Source: Hygrophila difformis (taxonomy: Eukaryota; Streptophyta; Magnoliopsida; Lamiales; Acanthaceae). Taken from it: a DNA stretch of 64,000 bases. The translations under genes and the position numbers were made by a program. The stretch spans positions 17,657,672 to 17,721,671 of the forward strand of contig JAOANR010000002.1 in NCBI GenBank assembly GCA_030278955.1, written 5' to 3'. Under the pieces are notes generated by a model. It saw nothing but the letters and a program-made list of their open reading frames with translations. It was not told the DNA's origin and searched no databases. Numbering within the stretch: the stretch's first letter is position 1; each line of letters opens with the position of its first letter. Shown in pieces: positions 55,801 through 64,000 of this stretch.

Positions 55801-56339
55801 CCATCATTTCCCCTATTGTTGTTCTGAGGGGGTCTGTTCAGGCCTCCCCGAAAGTTGTTTCCTCTAGAATTATTACCAGATCGGCTATCCATGTTCCTCT
55901 TATCTTGTCCCTGAGGTCCCCGGCTGGACTCTCCACTCATCCTCCTCTTCAGTTGTTGCACCCTTGCAACAGCCACCGCACGATCATACACTGCTTGTAG
56001 GTCCGGGTAATGGACGCCAGTGATCACTTCCCGTATGGTCAAGTTCAACCCCATCTCGAATTTTTGTGCTTTCTCTACGTCTGTCGGTACTAGTCTTGGT
56101 GCGAAGCGCACCAACTCCTTGAATCGAGTGTAATACTCTTGTACAGTCTGCCCGCCTTGTCTTAGTGACCAAAACTCCTCGTACATGGCCGCCTTCGTAC
56201 TCAGGGGGTAAAATCGGTCCCTGAGCAGTTCCATCATTTCAGTCCATGAATAGGGCTCCTCGTCCTCTCGTATCTTTCCCTGGGTGGCTTGCCACCAGTC
56301 GTCTGCTTCACCTCCCAAGTAGTATGAGGCTACATGCAC
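52842..56339 (-). CDS. Element B Gag-Pol: Gag end, protease, RT, RNase H, integrase start
   Basis: An open stretch of 1165 codons. Approximate residues: Gag domain 1-130 ([26 protein letters not shown]); zinc-binding motifs [13 protein letters not shown] and [14 protein letters not shown] 190-221; aspartic protease [11 protein letters not shown] near 325; RT from about 500 with [20 protein letters not shown] and catalytic FIDDILIYS near 657; RNase H near 805 ([21 protein letters not shown]); integrase zinc region from about 1030 ([11 protein letters not shown]...CLTCQ) and core SMDFISGLP and SDRDSRF. It stops at TAG 52842, a tryptophan position in the related D copy. The Gag N-terminus is in another frame at 56402-56710. 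Confidence 0.92.
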   Translation of the reverse strand: MHVASYYLGGEADDWWQATQGKIREDEEPYSWTEMMELLRDRFYPLSTKAAMYEEFWSLRQGGQTVQEYYTRFKELVRFAPRLVPTDVEKAQKFEMGLNLTIREVITGVHYPDLQAVYDRAVAVARVQQLKRRMSGESSRGPQGQDKRNMDSRSGNNSRGNNFRGGLNRPPQNNNRGNDGRTFFQGNPVPPCPRCGRPHLTRGCLQQGACYRCGRFGHRVNECRTRIENITKREDLVMGPAQPRNQNGRNGNNQGYRPPQNQNFNQNQRLPQNPNQQQNQNPNRDQQGNQGRPMGRLNVINQADVPMQGDVMAGTFHVLSTPLKVLFDSGASCSIISSIVLPELDLPKCELINLEIQLPSGEVVSCSRRYNGIPIVIKNIEFFANLVEFNLRDFDVILGMDWLTRYKAVIECQKQKITLSKGRGKRVIFYSQPPKRSNKVVNALKLRSLMRKGYALYACYVHNLEAEESKVDNIPVVREYPDVFPEDIPGMPPERDLEFTIDLIPGTEPVSKAPYRMAPLEMKELKEQLEELLEKGYIRPSTSPWGAPVLFVKKKDGGLRLCIDYRGLNQVTIKNKYPLPRIEDLFDQLKGASVFSKIDLRSGYHQLRIAEKDIPKTAFRTRYGHYEFTILSFGLTNAPAMFMNLMNDVFRELLDQCVVVFIDDILIYSRSEEEHSQHLHQVLGILRKNQLYGKLSKCDFWLKEVAFLGHIVSATGVSVDQAKISAVTEWVSSMSPTEIRSFLGLAGYYRQFVKDFSKIARPLTQLLKKGVKYDWTSECESAFQELKKRLTSTPVLALPSENGDFEVYSDASKEGLGCVLMQDSRVIAYASRQLKPHEANYPTHDLELAAVVFALKIWRLYLYGRKCRMFTDHKSLKYIFTQKELNLRQRRWLELIKDYDLEISYHEGKANVVADALSRKTQHVANSLVIPPALYMDLARLSLQLVHSGTVNEMVNAMVVESTIFDEIKLAQPGDAKLERIKENIANGKAIGFAIHEDGSIRFKGRWCVPHKCVEIKQRLMEEGHNTPYSVHPGGDKLYKDLRKIYWWPRMKNEVAEFVARCLTCQKVKAVRQKPLGLMQPLEIPSWKWDSISMDFISGLPRSPRGMNKIWVIVDRLTKTAIFIPMKDTWTMDQLARAYIDNVVRRHGVPHDIISDRDSRFVSHF

Positions 56340-56401
56340 CTTTTCCCCTTCCGGGCACTTAACCGCGCTTAAGAACTTGTCGAAGGTCCTAATCCACTCC
56401 T

Positions 56402-56710
56402 CTAGTTTGCAGGGTCTTCCTCGCCGGCGTAGTGTGGCGGGTGGTATGGGTTCACCATGGCTAGGTAATTAATGCGAGCCTGTGGTGGAGGTGCCACAGC
56501 TGCTTGGCCCTGGTTCACCTGCGCGTTCCCTAGCGCAATGAGAACATCTTCTAGAGTGCGTAGGTGATTACCCATGTTGTTTGGTATAGGGCCTGCTGGC
56601 TCTTCCTGAGCGTGTACACCCACGTTTGGTATCTGCATGTCGGGTTGCCTAGGTATTTCGTTGGTATTGGGAGGAATGGGCTGGACGCGCGGTCTCCCTC
56701 TCGGTGCCAT
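56402..56710 (-). pseudogene. Element B Gag N-terminus, frameshifted
   Basis: ATG 56710 opens MAPRGRPRVQPIPP, with LRTLEDVLIALGNAQV and [15 protein letters not shown], colinear with the element A Gag. A one-base change near 56405 ends the frame; coding sense continues in the frame of the 56339 ORF. Confidence 0.88.
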
Positions 56711-57528
56711 TCTGTTGCAAGAACAAGTGATTTAGATTTTAAGGAAAATATAATAGACGGTTTATACAATGATTTTCTTTTAATAAGTGGTGTTAGTGGA
56801 TTTCAGGGTTTTGGGTTTTAAGGTACCCTTGTTTGATTGTTATCTCTTTATTAAATACATATATGTTGTTGGGACTCAAGGTACTCGTTAATCAGTTTTA
56901 TCATAAGGTTGATCACGTTCGCGTTTGGTTTGGCCATCTAATGTCGACAAGGTAGGTTAAAGTTAGAACATGTCAAATGTAAAGTTAGGAGATACAAAAA
57001 TTTAAATTTTTATGCAAGTATGCATATGCAATCCCCCAATGAGTTTTAATTTATACATGCATTTATTTATCCATGAGTTTTAAAAATAATTTATCCTCAT
57101 GGATAATCTAGAAATAAGGAAAAAGGTTTGGGCCACTATATTGGGCCAAAAGTAATAAATTATTTGGGCTTAAGTAAAAACAAGGGTATTGGGCCAAATA
57201 ATTGGGCTTATCATGATAATTAAATATTGAGTCAAAAATAATTAATCCTTGGGTTTAAAATATTACACTAAGTAAATAAAATTTTTGGGCTCAAAATAAT
57301 AAACATTTGGGCTTTATTTAAAAATACAGGTATTGGGCTAAAAATAATTTCTTGGGCTTCTTAAAAATTTTTGGGCTAAAAATTTGGACTTTAACTTCAA
57401 AATAATAATTGGGCTCTTTAAAATATATTACTAGTTTAGAAATGATAACTTTAAAAATAATAATACTTGAAAATAATAGTTTAAAAATATTCCGGGCTCT
57501 TTAAAATAGTAGTTTTAAAATATTCCGG
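56711..57528 (-). other. Element B leader with repeated TTGGGCY words
   Basis: About 820 bases between primer site and gag. From 57127 to 57420 the word TTGGGCC or TTGGGCT occurs eleven times, spaced by A/T-rich tracts. TTTAAAATATTCCGGGCTCT is repeated next to the primer site. No open frame of note. Confidence 0.65.
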
Positions 57529-57540
57529 GCTCTGATACCA
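57529..57540 (-). promoter_or_regulatory. Element B primer-binding site
   Basis: Minus strand TGGTATCAGAGC three bases after the LTR end (GGGGTGTTGCA), complementary to initiator tRNA-Met. Confidence 0.92.
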
Positions 57541-57543
57541 TCT

Positions 57544-60466
57544 TGCAACACCCCGGTTTTGGTAACCCAGGCCGGGATGCCACCGCCACACCTCCCTAGC
57601 AAGACACGGTTTCTCCGAGCTCACTAAAGAGATGCAAGGCTATGGTTTTCAGAATTTAAAATATTCAAACGCCCCATTCATTTATAACTTAAAAATAATA
57701 CATCAAAGTTGCAGCGGAAATATAAGTCGTGCAGCGGAAATAAAGTGTATGCAGCGGAATTTAAAATATAGGGCCGACATGGCCAAAACACGGGTTAAAC
57801 AGACCCGTTCATGCAAGTCATGTAAAGTAGATAATTAAATGCCCAACATGATCCCCCAATGTATGATCTTGCTCCGTACTCTGTAAGAGAAAAAAAAAAA
57901 TGAACAACGGTTTTTATCAGTATTGTAAAATACTGAGTAAGTCAATCCTCACATAGCAATAAAGGGGTTAGATTTTTAATAATTAAGATAAAACTTTTTG
58001 TCATGCATAAAAATATTTTATTTACCAATTTTAAAAATACGAATATAATTGCATACTTTAAAGACACATTTAATTTCATAATTAAAAATTTAAGCATGGG
58101 CAATTATTTAAGACATGATTTAAAAAAAAAAACACGAATAGTGCCATAAGTAAATAAATAAAGATTTGAGCTTTTTAAATTTTTCCCCGTTACGCCACCA
58201 TCTCAACAATATATCATTTAGCCGGTGATCCAGCGGCCGCAGCCAATTTCAAAAGTATCATTTAGCCGGTGATCCGGCGGCCTCAGCCAATTTCATAAGT
58301 ATCATATCTCATTTAGCCGGTAGCCCGGCGGCCGCAGCCTATCCGCCATACCCAGTACCACTCCGTCGAGTCTCGAGTAACCCATAAGGATACACCCGAG
58401 AGGGTAGGCCCGTTGGCTCTTGTAGCCAAATCCGCCATATCCAGTACCACTCCGTCGAGCCTCGAGTAACCCATACAGATACACCCGAGAGGATAGGCCC
58501 AAAAATAAGATGCCGTTTTGGCAATCTTTCGCGCGTAGTAATCATTGTCGTTTTGGCACGAAATGAATAACTAGGAGGGCACCCTGCAGAGCACTCACCC
58601 CCTAATTCTATGTAACCAATGTAACCGATATCGTTTCAACTTTAGTGTAACGGGATTTTCAAAAATATAGCTTTATCGTATCACAAGATTTCGACCGTTT
58701 GTTTAGAAATTTCAAGATCTCACAAGTTTAAAACCGATCGATGTCACATTTTACGCCTTTTCAGTTTAAAAATCCATTTCTTAGGCGATTGATCTGAAAT
58801 TTTCACAGTATCTCAAAAACATCCCAATGAACAACTTTCATGTTTTGAGTTTTTCGGAAAAACGATGGGAAGCATGTCAAAAATCAAGTTTTCTACACAA
58901 ATAGTATGCTGCCAGGATTCAGGTTTGACACTGTTCAAAGATTCGACTTTTTAACATGTCAAATGGACTCCAAAAATTCTGAAAGTTTACAGACATATAC
59001 TAGACATGATTATCTACAACTTTTGTATAGATCACAAAGATTAGTTCGGACTAGAAATGATAGAAATATGCTCATCAAGTTCGGTTAAGGAAACTGTCAA
59101 CTTTTGAAAATTCTTTAAAAACGCAGAATATGTCCGACACGATTTGGGGTATCAAAACTCGATGAAAATCTCTGAAATTTTTACACAGTATAGCTTAAGA
59201 TCTTAGGATCAAAATCTTAGTTTTGAGGTTTTCAGTTTGAACTCTTGAAGTAGGGGTTTTGGTCCAATTTCAAATCTGTCACAGTATCAAGTTTGACTTT
59301 TAGGGCAGGTTTGTTGGAGGCCGTTTTCGGATATCAAACACAATGAAAAATTATGAAAATTTTACAGAAGTTAGATCTATGTCTTAGGAACGTTTTTCAT
59401 GTTTTGAGTTTTTCCGTTTGAGCAGTTTTATGGGTTCGAAAAATTCATACGAAAATGCTGCGCCGGGGTTTTTTCGTGTTGACAGATTTTAGAGTTTCTA
59501 AATCTCTATGTTTGGTTGCATTTTAAGTCACCCAAAACCATAGTAAGGTTAACTTACAGAGATTGTGTTCTTGAGTCGTCCTAGGGTCGTTCGGCTCGTC
59601 CAAAATCCTACGAACGGATCTACGAAACGCAAAGTTCCCGACTTTGGCCACGAACGTATTTGCAATCAACGATTCAAGAGTTAGATTGGGGATTTGAGAG
59701 GAAAAACGAGATTGAGAACCTAAGATACTACTTACCAAAGATCTAAGCACTGTGATCCTTGATCTACACACTTCCTCGGTCGGATTTGGTTGCCGGAAGG
59801 TCACCGGAAGTTCGCCGGAGGTTCGTCGGAAAGGTGTTTTGGCTTTGGGAGAGTTTGGGATGAGGAAGGGATTTGAAAGGATGATAATGGGGTGTTCGGG
59901 GTGTATTTTGGCCATTAAAGGGACAAAAATCCGACAAGTGATCGGCTGCTACAGTACCCGCACGTGCTACAGTAGTGCTACAGTAGCCACGTGCTACAGT
60001 AACAATTTTTTTATTTTTTTTTTAATATTAAGATTTCTTATCTTCAAAAAAAATTAAAAATCATAATGTGGGAATTATCCGTGATCGTTGGGACAATTTG
60101 ATAAACTCGTTTCGAGTTGCTATCTTCCGATAAATAATTAATTCCACTCTCGGAATTATTTCGGTTTTAATAATTAAATCCAATTCTTTAATTTTGGATT
60201 TAAATTTTCGATGGCGATTTCTCGGGTATTACAATCTACCCTCCTTAAGAATCAACTTCGTCCCCGAAGTTGCGCGACTTATTGACCGATTGATTGATTG
60301 CGACTGTATCATTGTGTTTTGTTGTTTGATATTATTTAACTGAACCCAGAATTGAAATTTCCAAGTTGCCTACGTACCCTGTGAAGGGATCAAGTCATTA
60401 CGTAGTTCAAACAATTTGAATTTGTTTATTTATTGATTTGGGACACATTATATTCGGGTTATTACA
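57544..60466 (-). repeat. Element B 5' LTR (2923 bp)
   Basis: It is uninterrupted and gives the reference for the split 3' LTR. On the minus strand it starts TGTAATAACCCG at 60466 and ends GGTGTTGCA. It contains the tandem arrays, degenerate CTACAACTTTTGT/CAACTTTCATG repeats, the G-box cluster and the internal second purine tract and TGTAATACCCGAG (60233). Confidence 0.92.
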
Positions 60467-60618
60467 GTTATTGTTTGACTGAACCCAGAATTGAAATTTC
60501 CAAGTTGCCTGCGTACCCTGCGAAGGGATCAAGTCATTACGTAGTTCAAAACAATTTGAATTTGTTTATTTGGGATACATAATATTCGGGTCTTTACATC
60601 CTCCCGTCCTTAAGCTTA

Positions 60619-60638
60619 CAGTTATGCCCCCATAACCG
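60619..60638 (-). other. Element D stop-region hairpin, one mismatch
   Basis: CAGTTATG and CATAACCG correspond to the perfect stems in A and B, followed on the minus strand by the TTAAGGACGGGAGGA purine tract and the D LTR start at 60598. Confidence 0.65.
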
Positions 60639-60639
60639 T

Positions 60640-61556
60640 GGTTGCATCTTCTTGGAATAGGGACGGGTAACGTTCCTTCATGTCTGATTCTAACTCCCAT
60701 GTTGCTGTTTCACTTTCATGGTTCGACCAAAGAACCTGAACATTCTCACAGTCTTGTTCCTTGTCACTCTCTCCTTAACATCGAGTATTTGCACCGGGAT
60801 CTCCTCTTATGTCAATTCATCGTCCAATTCAATCCCTTCCGGTTGAAGTACATATGTCAGGTCGGGCACGTGTTTCTTCAATTGTGAGACATGGAACATA
60901 TTGTGCACTCGAGCTAGTGGCGGCGGTAAGGCTAGTCGATATGCTAGATTTCCGACTCTGTCTAGAATCTCAGAAGGTCCTATGTATCAAGGACTTAACT
61001 TTCCTCACTTGCCAAAGCGCATCACCCCCTTCATCGGTGATATCTTCAGCATGACTTATCTCCAACTCGAAATTCTGGGTCTTGCTGTCTCACGTCGGCA
61101 TAACTTTTCTGTCGGTCTTGTGCCACTTTCATCTTTCCTTGTATTACCTTGATTTTTTGGGCCATATCCTCAACGAGTTGTGGTCCTACTTCCATAGTCT
61201 TATCACTCTCTTCCCAACTTAGCGGACTTCGGCACTTGCGTCCATATAGTGCTTCGAATGGTGCCATGCCGATGCTAGCATGGTAGCTATTGTTGTAGGA
61301 AAATTCAATTAATGGTAAATGATTTTCGCAACTTCCTTTGAATTCTAGGACACACGCCCTCAGCATGTCCTCTAACGTTTGGATCGTCCTCTCGGTTTGT
61401 CCATCCGTCATCGGGTGGAATGCAGTGCTCATCTTAATTTGTGTACCGAGAGCTTCTTGCAACTTGGTCCAAAAGTGAGAGATAAATCTACTGTCTGTCG
61501 GAGATGATGTCATGTAGTACTCCATGTCGTCGTACCACATTGTCAATGTAGGCTCG
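60640..61556 (-). pseudogene. Element D integrase end and chromodomain, truncated
   Basis: The open part 61046-61546 reads [20 protein letters not shown], then the integrase end nearly identical to B ([38 protein letters not shown]). After a frameshift near 61060 the remaining linker and chromodomain are only readable in pieces (about 61050-60640). Upstream the similarity to B stops at about 61556, where segment E begins. Confidence 0.82.
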
Positions 61557-63493
61557 GGTCGATTAAGTAATGTAAGGTAAAATGAGACACAGAAAACAAA
61601 ATAACATTAAAAAAAACATTTTTCGCAGCCCGCGCGGTGGCCGCGCGGTGTGGGCAGATCCCGCGTCGGGACCGCGCGGCCGCGGCAATTTGAAAAAAAA
61701 GGGCTCGCGGGTGGGGTGCGGGTGCCTCACCCCATTCTTCTCCCATTTTCGAGCCACCAAGTGCTTCTCTCCCAAATTCGATCTCTCCCATCCCATTTTG
61801 CTTGATCTCAGTCCCGATTTCGCTAAGCAAGGTATAAATCTACCTCTACTACTTACTAATTTCAGTTTCCATGCGTTGGTTGGTTCGATTCCAGGACGAA
61901 TTTAGGAATTAGGGTTTATGTGTAAGAATTGGGGATTCGCTATTTTTAGGCTTGATTCGTGCAAATTAGCATGTATATGTGGAAATTGATGTTATTTTTG
62001 TTGATTTGGATGAGTTTATGCAATAATGTACATATGTTCTTGGAAGTTTCTTGTTGGATTTCGAATTATTAGGAAATTATGCTCATTTCAATTTTAATCG
62101 GCAATGTAGACATGAAATTAAGTTGATTGTTGTTGCTTGGTACTACATTATGATTATGTGTTGTTGCTTGAGTAGTTGTTTCAATTTGTCGAAAATTTTC
62201 ATAAATTTTGTAACTGCACTTGGGATATGGTTTATTGTGCACATAACATGTTCGATGAAATGCCACAAGGATCTCCATTCTTGTTTTAATGCGTTCCTTG
62301 TTCGGATTACATTCTACTTGATGGGGTTGGATGATTAGGCTTGATGTTTTATGGATTATTCATGTTAGGGGCCTATATTGATGTATTTCTGTGTAATCCC
62401 GTTTGTTGACTATTGTATGGGTTATAGTCTTATGTTTTGTATTGGACATTCTCGCAGGATGCTACTCTTTATGTGGATTGTTTTGGCCACTCTTATGTGC
62501 CCTCCGGGGCCTAAGAGACGGGCCACCCGGCGTGACGATGTTGGCCCCAGTACTTCTGCTTCGGTGTTGCCGGATACAGATGAGAGTGAGTCCGAGTAGG
62601 AGGAGGAGCAGCGGGGCCCGAGACTGCGGGATCTTCCCTATGAGGAGCATCCTAGCCGGCACGATAGACGTCGGTTCTCGTCCATGGCCGCTTAGGACTT
62701 CTACTTCGATAAGCTGCGCACGAACCGGGCTTATGTTCCTGAGAGAGGCATCCATCCCCGCATGATGGATGACGATAAAGTCCGGGCAGTCTTAGATCAC
62801 CTCCAGTGGACGGGGCTTGCACGCCATCCTGACGGTCCAGCTTCGGGGTATCTAGCTATGGAGGTTATTCCCAACATTGGCAGTTTAGGGGAGCATGATG
62901 ACATGTCTCGTGCCTTGGTTCGCGGTCGCTACTTAGATTTCAGTGCTCGGGCGATCAACCTATATTTAGGTCTGCCTAACGAGGGCGTGTTTCGGCCACA
63001 GCCCGAGGGTCGCACACGCCCTCTTGCGTGGGGTGTCTTATGCACCGAGGTGCCACCACGGACCGAGCACGATTATGAGATGCGGTTGACGACGATGGAC
63101 ACCCCTTGGCGTGCTCTTACTCAGATATGGTTAGGGCGCGTCCGCCCGATCACTCGGAGCCACATCGCCCTAGACCATGAGACCATTCACTTTATCGCCC
63201 GAGGCGGTAGAGTGAATGCGGGGGCTTGTATTGAGGACAACTTGAGGGGTATGCATCGAGACCGGGTTAGTAGGGTGATCACACATGTCCACCTCATTTG
63301 CGGTCTTTGTGCGGTACAGGGGGTACGCACTTCGCCGGAGACATATCCTTATGAGCTACATGCGGGTGATTATTACCTTATTCTGCACTACACTGCTCGG
63401 CGCACTGCCTTGCATCGCGGAGCGCCTCGGACCATGCTTCGACCGGAGCCCGAGGATGGTGGTTTGATTTTGGTCATCCCTCCAGAGCAGCCA
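61557..63493 (+). mobile_element. Segment E: plus-strand TE fragment with GC-rich leader, possible intron and ORF
   Basis: It starts where D's integrase is cut and ends where a D-type LTR begins. Its left part has a GC-rich island (61629-61687), then a leader. A possible intron runs from GTATAAATC (61832) to TTCTCGCAG (62457), and then the ORF starts. No LTR pair or TSD could be defined, so its class is uncertain; the island resembles those in the D and A LTRs. Confidence 0.5.
62495..63493 (+). pseudogene. 'putative plant transposon protein'-type ORF of segment E
   Basis: The frame from ATG 62495 (MCPPGPKRRATRRDD) is interrupted by TAG at 62597 and TAG at 62693, then open from 62762 to the border with the LTR at 63493. 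The N-terminus is basic then acidic. The body has DFSARAINLYLGLP, TPWRALTQIWLGRVRPITRSH and GRVNAGACIEDNLRGM, an order resembling the plant transposon protein domain found in several plant retroelements. Molecular function unknown. The C-terminus is cut by the LTR. Confidence 0.6.
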
Positions 63494-64000
63494 TTAACAC
63501 CCCGGATTTGATAACCCAGGCCGGAATGCCACCGCCATACCTCCCAAGCAAGACAAAACTTTTTTCGAGCTCACTTGAGAGATGCAAGGCTAAGGGTATA
63601 AAATAATTTAACAACCAAGTCCGGAAGTACTTACATTTAAAAATAATAATCATCCATTTACGCAGCGGAAATATAAGTTGTGCAGCGGAAAAAAAATATA
63701 AGGGCCGACATGGCCAAAACACGGGTTAACAGGCCCGTATGCGTCTCATGCAGAAAATAATTTAATGTCCAGAATAAATCCCCCTGGATGTATGCCCATG
63801 CTTCATACTTTGTCATAGAAAAATAAGAAGCAACGTTTATCAGTATTAAAGAATACTGAGTAAGACAATTCCTAACATAGCAATAAAGGGGTTTTAAAAT
63901 TTTAATAATTAAAAACTCATTTTTAAGCATGCATATTAAAACATATAGTTTGACTAATTAATAGGCAATAATTTAATTTAATTTAATTTAATTCATAGTC
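63494..64000 (-). repeat. D-type LTR, running off the right edge
   Basis: It starts TTAACACCCCGGATTTG (TG eroded) and shares with the LTR at 38202 the words AACCCAGGCCGG, GTCCGGAAGTACTTA, GCAGCGGAA, GGGCCGACATGGCC, ATACTGAGTAAGACAATTCC and AAGCATGCATAT. Probably the other LTR of D, but without a primer site beside it. Confidence 0.7.

Larger units (their letters stand above)
40970..60466 (-). mobile_element. Element B: Ty3/gypsy chromovirus with full gag-pol
   Basis: LTRs of about 2.9 kb (57544-60466 and 40970-51969 without element C) flank an internal region with gag-pol on the minus strand. GTTAT precedes 40970 and follows 60466, a perfect TSD. A primer site for initiator tRNA-Met and a G-rich polypurine tract are in place. 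A C-terminal chromodomain assigns it to the chromoviruses, probably Tekay/Del-like. Two stops and one frameshift in pol/gag suggest this copy is now inactive. Confidence 0.92.
38202..60598 (-). repeat. Element D 3' LTR, split by element B
   Basis: Pieces 38202-40969 and 60467-60598 join at the GTTAT TSD of B to give about 2.9 kb. It shows a GC-rich island at 40449-40487, the inner AACTTC...GAAGTT hairpin and purine tract at 40826-40858, and the outer purine tract with hairpin (60599-60638). Confidence 0.8.
38202..64000 (-). mobile_element. Element D: chromovirus-type LTR retrotransposon carrying B and E
   Basis: Its left (3') LTR begins near 38202 and ends at 60598 with element B inside. A fragment of integrase and chromodomain follows (60640-61556), and a related LTR starts at 63494 and runs off the window. 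The two LTR starts resemble each other more than they resemble B (shared GTCCGGAAGTACTTA and TTTAAGCATGCATAT). Most of D's pol and gag is missing and segment E sits in its place, with no primer site next to 63494. So it is either one broken element or two overlapping remnants. Confidence 0.65.

Noticed and set aside
51737..60233. Placing B's LTR boundary at the inner TGTAATACCCGAG (51736 and 60233)
   Set aside because: The flanks there do not form a TSD; extending to TGTAATAACCCG (51969 and 60466) gives a perfect one.
40826..60598. Reading the LTRs at 38.2, 41.0 and 57.5 kb as a tandem array formed by unequal LTR recombination
   Set aside because: Perfect TSDs (GTTAT for B, GGTTT for C) show serial insertion instead, and removing B restores a normal-length D LTR.

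Overview
This window is a plant nuclear chromosome segment, probably from a eudicot. It is almost entirely transposable elements (TEs) nested inside each other. The evidence is plant-type Ty1/copia and Ty3/gypsy chromovirus polyproteins, L1-type LINEs with a terminal RNase H, a Helitron helicase relic, tRNA-derived SINEs, hAT-like and Stowaway-like MITEs, and primer sites complementary to the plant initiator tRNA-Met. No complete host gene is visible. The only candidate host sequence is a promoter, leader and first exon near 36.8-38.2 kb.

Layout. 1-3.86 kb: minus-strand copia element running off the left edge. 3.86-6.04 kb: unassigned AT-rich DNA. 6.05-12.68 kb: a complete but decayed plus-strand copia element with a perfect 5-bp target duplication (TSD); a 5'-truncated LINE sits in its 5' LTR, with a 13-bp TSD. 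12.9-15.2 kb: a hAT-like MITE, two different tRNA-derived SINEs and an old LTR-like stretch. 15.4-17.9 kb: a Helitron relic on the minus strand with its 3' hairpin/CTAG end and a partly duplicated PIF1-like helicase. 18.3-23.5 kb: three Stowaway-like MITEs and several SINEs, including SINE > hAT-like MITE > Stowaway nesting, plus a short tandem array.

23.55-36.66 kb: one L1-type LINE (about 5.7 kb, minus strand) split by element A. A is a 7.4-kb LTR retrotransposon (25380-32779, TSD aaagc) with near-identical 2.66-kb LTRs; its internal region encodes only Gag. 36.7-38.2 kb: candidate host promoter/leader/exon, with a hAT-like MITE in the leader. 38.2-64.0 kb: a three-level nest. Element D, a chromovirus whose left LTR is 38202-60598, carries element B inside that LTR. 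B is a chromovirus with gag, protease, RT, RNase H, integrase and chromodomain (40970-60466, TSD gttat). B's 3' LTR in turn carries element C, a Sirevirus-like copia element (41337-49430, TSD ggttt) with an extra 3' ORF. The internal part of D is broken by segment E (61.56-63.49 kb), which encodes a plant-transposon-type protein on the plus strand.

How the parts relate. A, B and D share Gag or integrase homology, LTR ends, an initiator-Met primer site (seen in A and B), and a hairpin plus polypurine-tract module. A lacks pol and could only move with enzymes supplied by a B/D-like relative. The TSDs show that A and B place the LTR start at different copies of a duplicated hairpin-purine tract-TGTAATA module about 0.23 kb apart. 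That alternative boundary, with a duplicated primer site in A, is the most unusual observation here. All coordinates and mutation counts were read by eye.
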